Part shown: positions 40,640 through 51,751 of the stretch, piece by piece
Position numbering within the stretch: position 1 is the first letter of the stretch
Layout: every line of letters starts with the position of its first letter
Assembly (NCBI GenBank): GCA_035358815.1
Contig: DAOPQC010000002.1
Location: 592,620 to 656,619, forward strand
Direction: 5' to 3'
Source of the DNA: Thermoanaerobaculales bacterium
GTDB lineage: Bacteria; Acidobacteriota; Thermoanaerobaculia; Thermoanaerobaculales; Sulfomarinibacteraceae
DNA: 64,000 nucleotides
Program-made: the position numbers and the translations under genes
Notes under the pieces: model-generated
The model's database searches: none
The model's input: the letters and a program-made list of their open reading frames with translations, nothing else
What the model was told of the DNA's origin: nothing

Positions 40640-41143
40640 ATGCGCCGCACCGCCGCTCTCCTGCTCGCCCTTGCCGCCGCCGGCGCCGCCGCGGCCGATG
40701 ACGGCTTCAGCCTCGGCCTGGTGGAGCTCCCGCTCGAGGCGGTCATCGCCACCGTCGAGGCGAAGGCGGTTGCCGGTGGCGACGGCCTCGACGTCGAGAT
40801 TGCCGATGACAACCGGGACGCCCTCGTCTTCCGGGCCGCTCTGACCCCGACCTCGGAGGCCGAGTTCCGGCTCGCGATGTGGAACTCGCCGATGGGCCGC
40901 CTCTACTACGGCCGCGCCGAGGCCGAGGCCATGCTCGGCCGTGAGGGGCTGGTGCACGGCGGGCACAGCCTGGGCGTCGGCGTCGCCACCACCGCGGTCG
41001 GCGACGCCTCATCGTCGAGCCTGGGCTTTCTGGTGGACGGCGGTTCGTGGACCGAGCTCACCACGGCCGAGAAGTTCGCGGCCGCGGCCGAGGCCTCGTT
41101 CGTGGCGGCGATCCTCTACGGCCTTGTCGAGATGGCCGACTGA
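40640..41143 (+). CDS. Exported protein of unknown function
   Basis: 167 residues. Signal peptide (MRRTAALLLALAAAGAAAADDG, cleavage after residue 19 or so). The mature part is small, glycine- and alanine-rich, with FRLAMWNSPMGRLYYGRAEAEAMLGREGLVHGGHSLGVGVATT. No family recognised; residues look like a mixed alpha/beta domain in the periplasm. An upstream open frame is not used because it is repeat sequence. Convergent with the 41152 gene. Confidence 0.6.
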   Translation: MRRTAALLLALAAAGAAAADDGFSLGLVELPLEAVIATVEAKAVAGGDGLDVEIADDNRDALVFRAALTPTSEAEFRLAMWNSPMGRLYYGRAEAEAMLGREGLVHGGHSLGVGVATTAVGDASSSSLGFLVDGGSWTELTTAEKFAAAAEASFVAAILYGLVEMAD

Positions 41144-41151
41144 GCCGGATT

Positions 41152-41502
41152 CTAGTCGCTGGCCGGCGGCCGAATGATGATCCGCGGGGTCGAGGACCCG
41201 ACCGCGAACACCCTCTTGCCGGAACGCAGCGTCACCAGCACCTGGTACTCGTGGGCGCCCGGCTCGGCGTCGGGTGCCACCGTGAACGGAGTGACTGCAC
41301 CTCTGGGGAGGAGCACACCCTTCAGCGGATGCGCCTCGACCAGCACTTTCTCCTCGGCGATGAACAGGGTGGCGTCGTTCGCGGTCTGGTTCTCGAACCC
41401 GATGGCCTCGCCGCGATCGACCTCGAGCCCGCCGGGATCCGCGAGCGCGTAGGCACCCGACGGCAGCTCCAGGATGTGCACCTTCCGGCCAGTAACCTGC
41501 AT
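41152..41502 (-). CDS. Cupredoxin-like small protein
   Basis: 116 residues without signal peptide. Beta-sandwich character: IGFENQTANDATLFIAEEKVLVEAHPLKGVLLPRGAVTPFTVAPDAEPGAHEYQVLV resembles a plastocyanin-type fold without the copper ligands. ATG with AGGAGG six bases upstream. Unknown role. Close to the kinase gene and on the same strand, possibly co-transcribed. Confidence 0.55.
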   Translation of the reverse strand: MQVTGRKVHILELPSGAYALADPGGLEVDRGEAIGFENQTANDATLFIAEEKVLVEAHPLKGVLLPRGAVTPFTVAPDAEPGAHEYQVLVTLRSGKRVFAVGSSTPRIIIRPPASD

Positions 41503-41541
41503 ATCGATCCTCCTGTCTCGCGGTGCGGGCCCCGGCCGCGG

Positions 41542-44166
<2,625 letters not shown>

Positions 44167-44276
44167 ACCGCCCCCTTCACTCCGTCGCAACCGGCCGCTG
44201 CCTCGCTGGATTTCTTGAAGACAGTATCGGCCCGCCATCCGGATTCCGCAACTCGGGCGTGGCGCAACGGGGGCCG

Positions 44277-45797
44277 TCAGCCGGGCGCCGTCGGGGCGTC
44301 GGCGCCACCGGTCGAACGATCACCGCGCCGGCCCCACGATGCCGCTCGGGAGTGCTCGAGCAGCGCCGCGACCGTGGGCAAGGCCCTCGCGGTGGCCATC
44401 AGCTGGTAGCCGAAGACCCCCTTCGCGAGCAGGATCGCGAGCCCGTTGAGCCGCACCAGCGCGCGTCCCAGCCAGCCGTCGCCGAGCGCCTTCGGGAAGG
44501 GCGCCGGCACGGCCGTCACCTCCTCGACCCGGTAGCCGTACTGGCCGAGCAGGCGCTCGAGCGAGCGCACCGTGAACAGCCGGCGATGGGTGAGGTCGAG
44601 GATGCCCTCGCGGCCGTACTCGAAGCCGCCCGCGAGCAGCCGCAGCCGCACCGGCAGGAAGGCGACGTTCGGCACGCTGACCACGATCTTCGGCCGGGTC
44701 GCCCCGGGGAGCCGGCGCAGGGCGGTGAGGAAGGCCTCGGGCGAGTGCAGGTGCTCGAGGATGTCGAGCAGCAGCACCACGTCGAAGCCGGCGAGGTCGA
44801 CTGCCGGCGGCCCCTGGTCGAGATCGTGGCGGGTGAAGCCGGCCAGGCCCGGCGCCTCGCCGGGGTCGAGGTCATCGACCCCGTGCACGGTGCAACCCTT
44901 GCGGGCGAGCTCTGCCGCGAGCAGGCCGCGGCCGCAGCCCAGGTCGAGCACCCGCGATCCGGCGGGCACCCGCTCGATCGCCATCGAGTGGGACGACCGG
45001 TAGCCGAGCTTGAGGCCGTAGATCTCGGCCGGGCCCCGGAGGTCGTACTTGCGCTGGTAGAGGACGCCGAGATCGTGGACCCGGCTGGCGAGGGTGGTTC
45101 GCACGACGTTGAAAGCGTAGGAGATGCCGTTGACGTGGCAGATCTCGTCGCCGTAGTACACCGGGATCGGGAGCTCCACGATGCGGAAGCCCTTGCGCAG
45201 CAACTGGATGAGGATCTCGGTGTCGAAGTGGAAGTCGCTGGTGTCGAGGTCGAACGGGATCTGGCGCAGGGCGTCGACCGAGTACACCCGGTAGCCGGAG
45301 TGGAACTCCGACATCCGGGTTCCGAGCAGCCGGTTCTGCAGCCAGGTGAGGACCCGGTTGCCAACCAGCTTGTACAGGGGCATGCCGCCCGACAGCGCCG
45401 CCCGCGGCGACACCATGCGCGTGCCCATGACCGCGTCCGCCTCGCCGTCGAGGACCGGACGGACGAGCTGGTCGAGCTTCTCCGGCGCGTACTGGCCGTC
45501 GCCGTGGAGCAGTGCGACGGCGTCGAAGCCGCGCTCGATCGCGTACTGGTAGCCGAGCTTCTGGTTGCCGCCGTAGCCCTGGTTGACCGGGTTGAAGAGC
45601 ACCTCGATGTCGCGGCCCGGGTGCCGCCGCTCGTAGTCGAGGCCGACCTCGAAGGTCCGGTCCTGGGAGGCGTCGTCTATGATGAGAACGCGCGTGCCGT
45701 GCGCCCAGACCGACTCCGGTATCCGATCGAGGACCTCCCCGAGGGTGCGGCCGGCGTTGTACGCGACGATGAAGATCAGGAGGCGGCGGGAGCCCAC
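44277..45797 (-). CDS. Glycosyltransferase-methyltransferase fusion
   Basis: 506 residues. Residues 1-235 form a DPM1-like GT2 (IFIVAYNAGRTLGEVL, IIDDASQDRT, LLHGDGQY, FHSGYRVY). Residues about 275-470 are a class I methyltransferase (VLDLGCGRGLLAAELARKG, DVVLLLDILEHLHSPE). The fusion is known from polysaccharide clusters and would add then methylate a sugar on a lipid carrier. Starts at GTG 45797. Divergent from the GT-C-like gene 50 bases away, so the two probably serve one glycan pathway. Confidence 0.88.
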   Translation of the reverse strand: MGSRRLLIFIVAYNAGRTLGEVLDRIPESVWAHGTRVLIIDDASQDRTFEVGLDYERRHPGRDIEVLFNPVNQGYGGNQKLGYQYAIERGFDAVALLHGDGQYAPEKLDQLVRPVLDGEADAVMGTRMVSPRAALSGGMPLYKLVGNRVLTWLQNRLLGTRMSEFHSGYRVYSVDALRQIPFDLDTSDFHFDTEILIQLLRKGFRIVELPIPVYYGDEICHVNGISYAFNVVRTTLASRVHDLGVLYQRKYDLRGPAEIYGLKLGYRSSHSMAIERVPAGSRVLDLGCGRGLLAAELARKGCTVHGVDDLDPGEAPGLAGFTRHDLDQGPPAVDLAGFDVVLLLDILEHLHSPEAFLTALRRLPGATRPKIVVSVPNVAFLPVRLRLLAGGFEYGREGILDLTHRRLFTVRSLERLLGQYGYRVEEVTAVPAPFPKALGDGWLGRALVRLNGLAILLAKGVFGYQLMATARALPTVAALLEHSRAASWGRRGDRSTGGADAPTAPG

Positions 45798-45847
45798 CCC
45801 GTGAGATTAGCAGAGGCGAGGCGATCGCTGATCTGGCGGGCGGCCTG

Positions 45848-47626
45848 GTGATCGACCTGCACGCCGCCGGGGCCGTGGCCGCCACCGTCGCGCTGGCCGG
45901 TGGCATCGGCGAACTCGGCCGCCGGCTCGGCGGCGGCTCCCTGGCCGCGCGCTGGGTTCGCGGCTGGACCTCGCTGTGGTGGTTGACGGCGGCCACCGCA
46001 CAGCTCGTGAGCCCGGCGGCGGCGGCGGTGGCCGGCAGCCTGGTGGTGCTCGCCGCATTCGCCGCCTGGGGCTACCGCGAGCGCCACGAAGCCCGGCCGT
46101 GGCTGGTTGGCGGGGCGGCGGTGGCCTCCGGGGCCCCGCTCATCCTGTGCCCGCCGGTGTTCTACGACGCCCTGGTCTACCACCTCGGGCTGCCCTGGAG
46201 CTGGCTGGTCAACGGCAGCTTCGATCCGGCCCCGCACCACGTGTTCAGCCACTTCCCCGTCGCCGGCCAGGCGGTGTTCCTGATCCCGGTCGGCTGGGGG
46301 CTGCCCGAGGCGGCGGCGGGCCTGCACTGGATGTGCCTGTGCGTCACCCTGGCGGCGGTCGCGCGGCTGGCGCAGCGGCTCGGGGCAGGCCGCTGGTCTG
46401 TCCTCGCTCCCCTGCTGCTGGTCGGTTGCTGGCACATGCTGTGGATCGCCAGCCAGGCGGCAGTCGACCTCCTGGTCACGGTCGCGATCGTCGCCGCGCT
46501 GGAGGCGCTCACCGCCGAGCCCGGACCGCGCTGGCTCGACCTCGGCCTCGCGTGCGGCCTGGCTGCGGCGACCAAGTTCCCGGCCGCGGTCCCGCTGGCG
46601 GCGGTGATGCTGGCCGCGGTCCTGTTCTACCCGCATCGCTGGCGGCGGATCGGGATCTCCGCCGCAGTCGCGGTGGCGGCGGCCTCCTTCGTCCCGGTGC
46701 GCAACCTGGTCACCACCGGCAATCCCGTCTACCCGCTGCTGTGGCCGCTCTTCGGCGGCAGCGGCTGGAGCGCCCGCGACGACGCCCGCTGGACCGGCCT
46801 CGTGCACGAGGGTGTCCACGGCCTGGCGTCGCTGCCGTCGGGGCTGGTCCGCCTGGTGCGGCCGCCCGAAGGGCTCGGCTGGTGGGTCGTGGTGGCGGCG
46901 GCGCTCGCGGCCTGGGCGACGGTGCGGGCCGGCGAGGGGGCCCGCGGCCGACGCCTGGTCGCCGCTGCCGCGGCGCTCGGCCTTGGCGGCTGGCTCGTCA
47001 CCTCCCAGACCGCACGCTACGCGTTTCCGGTCGCCGCCCTGCTCGCGGCGCTCGCCGCGGCCGGCGCGAGCCGGCTCCCGCGGGGGGCCGCGGCCGCCAC
47101 CGCGCTGGCGGTCGCAGCGACCGTCGGGCTCGGCCTCGCCGATCTCGGCCGGCTCACCCTGGGCCGGCTGCAGGTCCACCGCCTGTGGACCGGCGAGGCG
47201 AGCCGCGAGGAGTGGCGCCATCGGGTCACGGTGAACGACCCGCTGCCCGCCTACCGGGCCGCCGAGGCCGCCCTCCATGGCTCGGCGCGGCTCCTGGTGG
47301 TCGGCGACGGCCGCTCGTGGGGCTGCGGCGTGCCGCACCACGTCAGCTCGTCCTACGACCTGCAGCTGATCCAGGAGTGGGTCGAGGGGGCGGCGGATGC
47401 CGAGCAGGTGGCGCGCACCGCGGCCGCCGAGGGCTGGTCCCACCTGCTGATCAACTGGGGCGAGCTCGAGCGGCTGGGCGGGCCGGACTTCCAGGTGCTG
47501 CGCTGGCAGTCGGCCGCCGACGAGCAGCGATGGCAGTCCTTTCTCGGCCAGTGGACGGTGCCGCTCGCGGTGCACCCGCCGTGCGAGCTGCGCGCCATCC
47601 GCCCTCCCAACCGGCCGAGGGGATAG
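45848..47626 (+). CDS. GT-C-like polytopic membrane protein
   Basis: 592 residues, about 12-13 helices. PPVFYDALVYHLGLPWSWLVNGSF is the first extracytoplasmic loop with the Asp typical of GT-C transferases (PMT/ArnT type). A soluble C-terminal domain covers residues about 440-592 with ARLLVVGDGRSWGC. Uses a lipid-phosphate sugar donor, possibly that made by the divergent GT2. Starts at GTG 45848. Confidence 0.75.
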   Translation: MIDLHAAGAVAATVALAGGIGELGRRLGGGSLAARWVRGWTSLWWLTAATAQLVSPAAAAVAGSLVVLAAFAAWGYRERHEARPWLVGGAAVASGAPLILCPPVFYDALVYHLGLPWSWLVNGSFDPAPHHVFSHFPVAGQAVFLIPVGWGLPEAAAGLHWMCLCVTLAAVARLAQRLGAGRWSVLAPLLLVGCWHMLWIASQAAVDLLVTVAIVAALEALTAEPGPRWLDLGLACGLAAATKFPAAVPLAAVMLAAVLFYPHRWRRIGISAAVAVAAASFVPVRNLVTTGNPVYPLLWPLFGGSGWSARDDARWTGLVHEGVHGLASLPSGLVRLVRPPEGLGWWVVVAAALAAWATVRAGEGARGRRLVAAAAALGLGGWLVTSQTARYAFPVAALLAALAAAGASRLPRGAAAATALAVAATVGLGLADLGRLTLGRLQVHRLWTGEASREEWRHRVTVNDPLPAYRAAEAALHGSARLLVVGDGRSWGCGVPHHVSSSYDLQLIQEWVEGAADAEQVARTAAAEGWSHLLINWGELERLGGPDFQVLRWQSAADEQRWQSFLGQWTVPLAVHPPCELRAIRPPNRPRG

Positions 47627-48004
47627 GATGTAGGATCTAGGAGCGAGTCCCCCCGTCTCCGTGCCCGTGCCCGTCTCCGTCTCCGTCTCGGCTTCTGCTT
47701 CCGCGCCCGCTTTCGCAACCGTGCCCGACGCGCGACGTGACGCACCCACCGAGTCGGCATCTCGACAGCCGAACCGCAGAGGACGCAGAGCGCGCGGAGC
47801 GCAGTCGGACGGTCTCTTCCGCGATGCTCTCTGCGGTCTCTGCGATCTCCGCGTTCTGATGAGCTGGATGGGTTCTGCAGATCCTGGCCTCGGGGTGGGT
47901 TCGGCCACGCTTCCCGTTCCCGATCCCGTTCCTGCTTGTCACGGCGGAGCCGAAGGCGAAGCCGGATTCCCGTTCCCGGTGTGTCGGCGGGGAGGAAGGC
48001 TCGC
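47627..48004. repeat. Convergent gap with hexamer and CTCTGCG repeats
   Basis: Bases 47655-47715 are CCGTGC/CCGTCTC/TTCCGC hexamer-like units and 47905-47985 more TTCCCG units. Between them, about 47775-47860 contains GCAGAGGACGCAGAG and GCTCTCTGCGGTCTCTGCG, the widespread YCTCTGCG element, in inverted arrangement. No gene supported. Confidence 0.6.
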
Positions 48005-49330
48005 TCAGCGCTCGAGCCCCTTGATCCGCTTGCGGACCGCCTTGGCCTCCTTCGACCGGCCCTCCGCGTCGAGCAGGCCCGCCTGGCGCGTGAGCACCGG
48101 CTCGAGCCGTGGGTCGTCGGCGGGCCAGGCGGTGCCGATCCGCTCGAGCAGCCGGGTGTTGACGGCCAGCGCCTCCGCCGTCCGCCCCGCCTCGGCCAGC
48201 AGGTAGGCGAGCGCATCCTCTGCCAGCAGCGACCGCTCGAGGTCGTCATCGCCAACCGCATCGCACACCCGGCGCTGCCAGTCGGCTGCCCTGCCGGCGT
48301 CGCCCATCATCGCCGCCGTGCGCGCCAGGCGGTCCAGCGTCTCGACGCGGGCCGGATCGCCGGCGACCAGCGTCTGGTCCTGGCGATCGAGCAGCGCCTC
48401 GAGCCTCCGATCGGCCTCGGCAAGCTCCACCTGGTCGCCGGCTACCGTCAGCAGCTCGGAGAAGCTCGCCGGCCCGCGCCGCACCCGCAGCCAGGAGACA
48501 TCCGCCAGAATCTGATCGACCGCCAGCGGCACGACCTCGCCGGCGCCGGCAACCGCCGCCGCCCGAGTGGCGAGGCGCTCGGCCAGCTCCACCTCGCCGT
48601 TGGCGAGCGCGGTCGAGGCCGCGGCGGCCAGCATGTCCACCGCGCCACCCAGCTCGCCGGCCTGGCGCGCCGCGACCGCCTGCTCGAGCAGCCCCTCGGC
48701 GGCCTGCGGCGCGCCGTGCAGGATCTCCATCTCGGCAAGCGTCTCGAGCTGGTGGGTGCGCTCGACGCCGGCCGCATCCTCGTCCGTTGCGAGCGCGGCG
48801 ACCGCTTCGCGCTGCAGCCGCAGCGCCTCCTCGTGGTGCTGCTGGAGGGCCTCCATGCGCGAGAGCATCGACAGCACCCGCCAGCGCTGGCCGGCGTCGG
48901 CGACCTGGGCCTGCTCGGCGATCTCCAGGTACCTGCGCAGGCTGTCGCGGGCCTGCGGGAGGTCGCCCACCGCCTGGCTCGAGCGCGCCACCGCGAGCAG
49001 GGCGTGGAGCAGCACCGGTGAGCTGTCGCCGAACGCGTGCTCCTCGGCCGCGAGCAGCAGCAGGTAGGTCGACTGCGCCTCGCCGTCTCGCTGCGCCTCC
49101 TCGTAGAACCGGCCGAGGTTGTACAGGCTCTGTTCGAGCCGCCGGCTCTCAGGCGGCTCCGACTGAGCGATGTCCAGCGCGGCCCGGAACTCGCGCTCCG
49201 CGCGCGCCTGGTCGCCGGTGCGGAAGGCCCACTCGCCGGCCGTGGTGTGCTGCTGCCAGGCGTCCTGCGCAGCTGCCGGGACCGCCATGGCCGCGACGAG
49301 GATCAGCGCGATCACGAGCTGGCGACTCAT
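48005..49330 (-). CDS. Exported TPR-repeat protein
   Basis: 441 residues with a signal peptide (MSRQLVIALILVAAMAVPAAAQ). The rest is almost entirely helical hairpins of TPR type (WAFRTGDQARAEREFRAALDIAQ, LYNLGRFYEEAQRDGEAQSTYLLLL, and so on). Protein-protein interaction scaffold in the periplasm. ATG start; no strong ribosome binding site, TATACG lies just upstream. Partner not evident. Confidence 0.78.
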   Translation of the reverse strand: MSRQLVIALILVAAMAVPAAAQDAWQQHTTAGEWAFRTGDQARAEREFRAALDIAQSEPPESRRLEQSLYNLGRFYEEAQRDGEAQSTYLLLLAAEEHAFGDSSPVLLHALLAVARSSQAVGDLPQARDSLRRYLEIAEQAQVADAGQRWRVLSMLSRMEALQQHHEEALRLQREAVAALATDEDAAGVERTHQLETLAEMEILHGAPQAAEGLLEQAVAARQAGELGGAVDMLAAAASTALANGEVELAERLATRAAAVAGAGEVVPLAVDQILADVSWLRVRRGPASFSELLTVAGDQVELAEADRRLEALLDRQDQTLVAGDPARVETLDRLARTAAMMGDAGRAADWQRRVCDAVGDDDLERSLLAEDALAYLLAEAGRTAEALAVNTRLLERIGTAWPADDPRLEPVLTRQAGLLDAEGRSKEAKAVRKRIKGLER

Positions 49331-49339
49331 CGTATACCC

Positions 49340-49425
49340 CTGTCGCCAGGATACCCGAGCTTCTCCCCTCGCTCCCGTCCCCGTCCCCGTTCCCGTCCCC
49401 GTTCCCGAGCATTCCTCAAACCGAC
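49340..49425. repeat. CGTTCC hexamer repeat upstream of the TPR gene
   Basis: Pyrimidine-rich CCCGTCCCCGTTCCCGTCCCC run at about 49370-49415, directly upstream of the exported TPR gene and at the end of the YhhN gene. Fits the same family as at 988, 40438, 47655 and 59345. Confidence 0.6.
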
Positions 49426-50042
49426 ATCGCGATCAGCACCTGCCCCGCGTAGTAGAGCGGCAGCCCGATCGCGCGGTTGAGGAGCTCGGCCTTGACGAAG
49501 CGGTGCCGCGCGACCGCCAGGTCCGAGACGTAGAACAGGAGCGCCCCGGCGGCGACGGTCCACGACATGGCGCCGGCCCGGGCGACCCCGATCGCCCCCC
49601 ACACCATCACCGAGATCACGACGATGTAGGCCGCGACCGGCAGCCGCCGCCGTCCCAGGTGCGGCCACAGCCAGCGCAGCACGGCCGCCGCGAACGGCGC
49701 CAGCGCCAGCAACGCCAGCCGCGGCCACGCGGCCGGCGGCAGCGCGGTCGCGAACGCGCCGATGTAGGCGCAGCGGCCGAGCAGGAAGGCGAGCAGTCCG
49801 ATGTCGAAGGAGCGGCCGTGACCGAGCAGCAGCAGGTCGCCGGCGGCGCACAGCGCGAGCCCCGCCACCACCCAGGCCCCGCTGGCGCCGGCCCCCTCCC
49901 AGCGCAGCCCGCCCAGTGCGACGAAGCACAACGAGGCGGCAGCCTTGGACGCGATCTCCAGGGCGCGATCGCCGCGACGGATTGCCGCCACCAGCGACGC
50001 CACCGCTGCTGCCGTGACCGCCACCAGACTGGTCTCGAGCAT
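49416..50042 (-). CDS. YhhN/TMEM86 family lysoplasmalogenase-like protein
   Basis: 208 residues, about eight helices. CAAGDLLLLGHGRSFDIGLLAFLLGRCAYI and LLFYVSDLAVARHRFVKAELLNR are the two Asp-containing family motifs, and YYAGQVLIA ends the protein. Animal relatives hydrolyse lysoplasmalogens; bacterial function not proven. ATG with GGGGGAACGG upstream; 37 bases from the AIR-synthase/HAD gene. Confidence 0.85.
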   Translation of the reverse strand: MLETSLVAVTAAAVASLVAAIRRGDRALEIASKAAASLCFVALGGLRWEGAGASGAWVVAGLALCAAGDLLLLGHGRSFDIGLLAFLLGRCAYIGAFATALPPAAWPRLALLALAPFAAAVLRWLWPHLGRRRLPVAAYIVVISVMVWGAIGVARAGAMSWTVAAGALLFYVSDLAVARHRFVKAELLNRAIGLPLYYAGQVLIAMSV

Positions 50043-50079
50043 GCTTCCGTTCCCCCTCGATCGCGATCTCGCCCGGCGG

Positions 50080-51642
50080 CTAGAGCACGATGCCGAGGTA
50101 CCTCGTCAGCTCCGGCACGCCGGCAAGGGCGATGTCCGCCAGCTCGCGGTGGAGCTCGGCGCCCTGGTACAGCAAGCACACCGCACCGCAACCGGCGGCG
50201 CGGGCGGACTCCACATCGTAGCGCGAGTCGCCCACCGCGAGGCACCGCTCGGGCGCCACGCCGAGCCGGCGCACCGCCTCCTCGAGGGGTGCCCCGGAGG
50301 GCTTCCACAGCCCGCTGTCGCGGGTCAGCACCACGTCGAAGCGCAGCCCGAAGCGATCCAGCAGCTGCCGCGCGTTGCGCTCCGAGTTGTTGGTCACCAG
50401 GGCGGTCGGCAGGCGGTGCGCGGCGAGCAGCTCGAGCAGCTCCGGCACCCCCCGTTTCAGCCTCGCGGCGCCGGTCGCCCGATCCTCGATCGCCTCGAGC
50501 TCGGCCCACCGTCGCGCCCGTTCACCCTCGGGCAAGCCGTTGAGGTCGTCGATGATCGACCGGCCGGACACGCCGAGGCGGCGCCTGATCTCCGGCCAGT
50601 CGTAGTCGGAGTCGATCAGCGTGCCGTCCATGTCTAAGACCACCGCGGCGGTCCCGCGGCCGGCGAACGCGCGCAGGATCTCGTCGCGGGGGAATCGCGG
50701 CAGCGGCGGCGGGGCCGGCGCCGCCCGTGCCCGCGCCCGGCCGATCCACTCGATCCCGACGCCGGCCGCCGCGAGCCCGGCGGCCACGCGCTCGCGGCCT
50801 TCCCCGGCGCAGCCCACGAGCAGCGAGCCGGAGCCGATCAGCCCCAGCGGGTCGATCCCCAGGTCGCTGCAGAGGAGGCGCGTCTCGGGGCGCACCGGCA
50901 CCCGCTCCAGCTCGATCTCCAAGGTCAGTCCCGATGCGCTCGCGAGCTCCGCCAGCGCCTCGCCGACGCCGCCCTCGGTGACGTCGTGGAGCGCGCTGAC
51001 CGACGGGTCGGCCGCCGCGGCGAGCGCTTCCGGAACGACCGAGAGCCAGTCACCCGACAGGATCTCGTCGAGGCCGCGAAACGCCGCTTCGCCGTGGAGC
51101 GCGCGCAGCCGCGGCCCGAGCTCGCCGAGCAGGATCGCGGTTCCTTCGAGCCCCGCCCAGCGGGTGATGCCGACCCAATCGCCGTCGCGCGCTCCGCCAG
51201 TGGTGATCGGGCGCCCGACCACCCGCCCCAGCATCGTGCCCACCACCACGCTGTGGGCAAGGCCGGGCGTGACCTCGGTGTGCCCGCCGATCAGCGCGAC
51301 GCCGAGCCGGTCGCAGGCCGCCACCACCTGGCCGAGCAGCTCGCGGATGCGGTCGAGCTCCGCCTCGTCGGGCGCCACCAGCAGCACCGCCAGGAACAGC
51401 GACGGCCGCGCCCCTCGGACCGCCACGTCGTTGGCGTTCACGGTCACCGCCAGACGCCCGGCGTCCTTCGCCGTGAACGACACCGGGTCGGTGGCGACCG
51501 CCCACAGCTCGCCCCCGATCGTCACCAGCGCCGCGTCCTCGCCGGCGGCGGGCCCGAGGACGACCGCCGGCGGCAGCTCGCGACGCACCACCTCGGCGAC
51601 CAGGTCCCACGGCACCTTGCCACGGGGAAAGCGGCGGCCCAT
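50080..51642 (-). CDS. AIR-synthase-like / HAD phosphatase fusion
   Basis: 520 residues. Residues 1-330 are a PurM/HypE/SelD-type ATP-binding domain: AAGEDAALV, TVNANDVAVRGARP, GGHTEVTPGLAHSVVVGTMLGRV, ALHDVTEGGVGEALAEL. From residue 335 a HAD-IA hydrolase follows: VVLDMDGTLIDSD (nucleophile Asp 337), LVTNNSERN, SGLWKPSGAPL (Lys) and GDSRYDVESARAAG. I know the two halves separately; as one protein it is unusual. The pairing suggests the first domain makes a phosphorylated product that the second removes. ATG at 51642. Confidence 0.85.
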   Translation of the reverse strand: MGRRFPRGKVPWDLVAEVVRRELPPAVVLGPAAGEDAALVTIGGELWAVATDPVSFTAKDAGRLAVTVNANDVAVRGARPSLFLAVLLVAPDEAELDRIRELLGQVVAACDRLGVALIGGHTEVTPGLAHSVVVGTMLGRVVGRPITTGGARDGDWVGITRWAGLEGTAILLGELGPRLRALHGEAAFRGLDEILSGDWLSVVPEALAAAADPSVSALHDVTEGGVGEALAELASASGLTLEIELERVPVRPETRLLCSDLGIDPLGLIGSGSLLVGCAGEGRERVAAGLAAAGVGIEWIGRARARAAPAPPPLPRFPRDEILRAFAGRGTAAVVLDMDGTLIDSDYDWPEIRRRLGVSGRSIIDDLNGLPEGERARRWAELEAIEDRATGAARLKRGVPELLELLAAHRLPTALVTNNSERNARQLLDRFGLRFDVVLTRDSGLWKPSGAPLEEAVRRLGVAPERCLAVGDSRYDVESARAAGCGAVCLLYQGAELHRELADIALAGVPELTRYLGIVL

Positions 51643-51751
51643 GCCGATACCGTAGTCGCGCCCGGCCGAACCGACAAGCGGCCGGGCCGCGCCGGGATGC
51701 CGCACCCGCCGCGAGCACCGTTCGGTCCGCGCTCGGATACGATGGAGGCGG

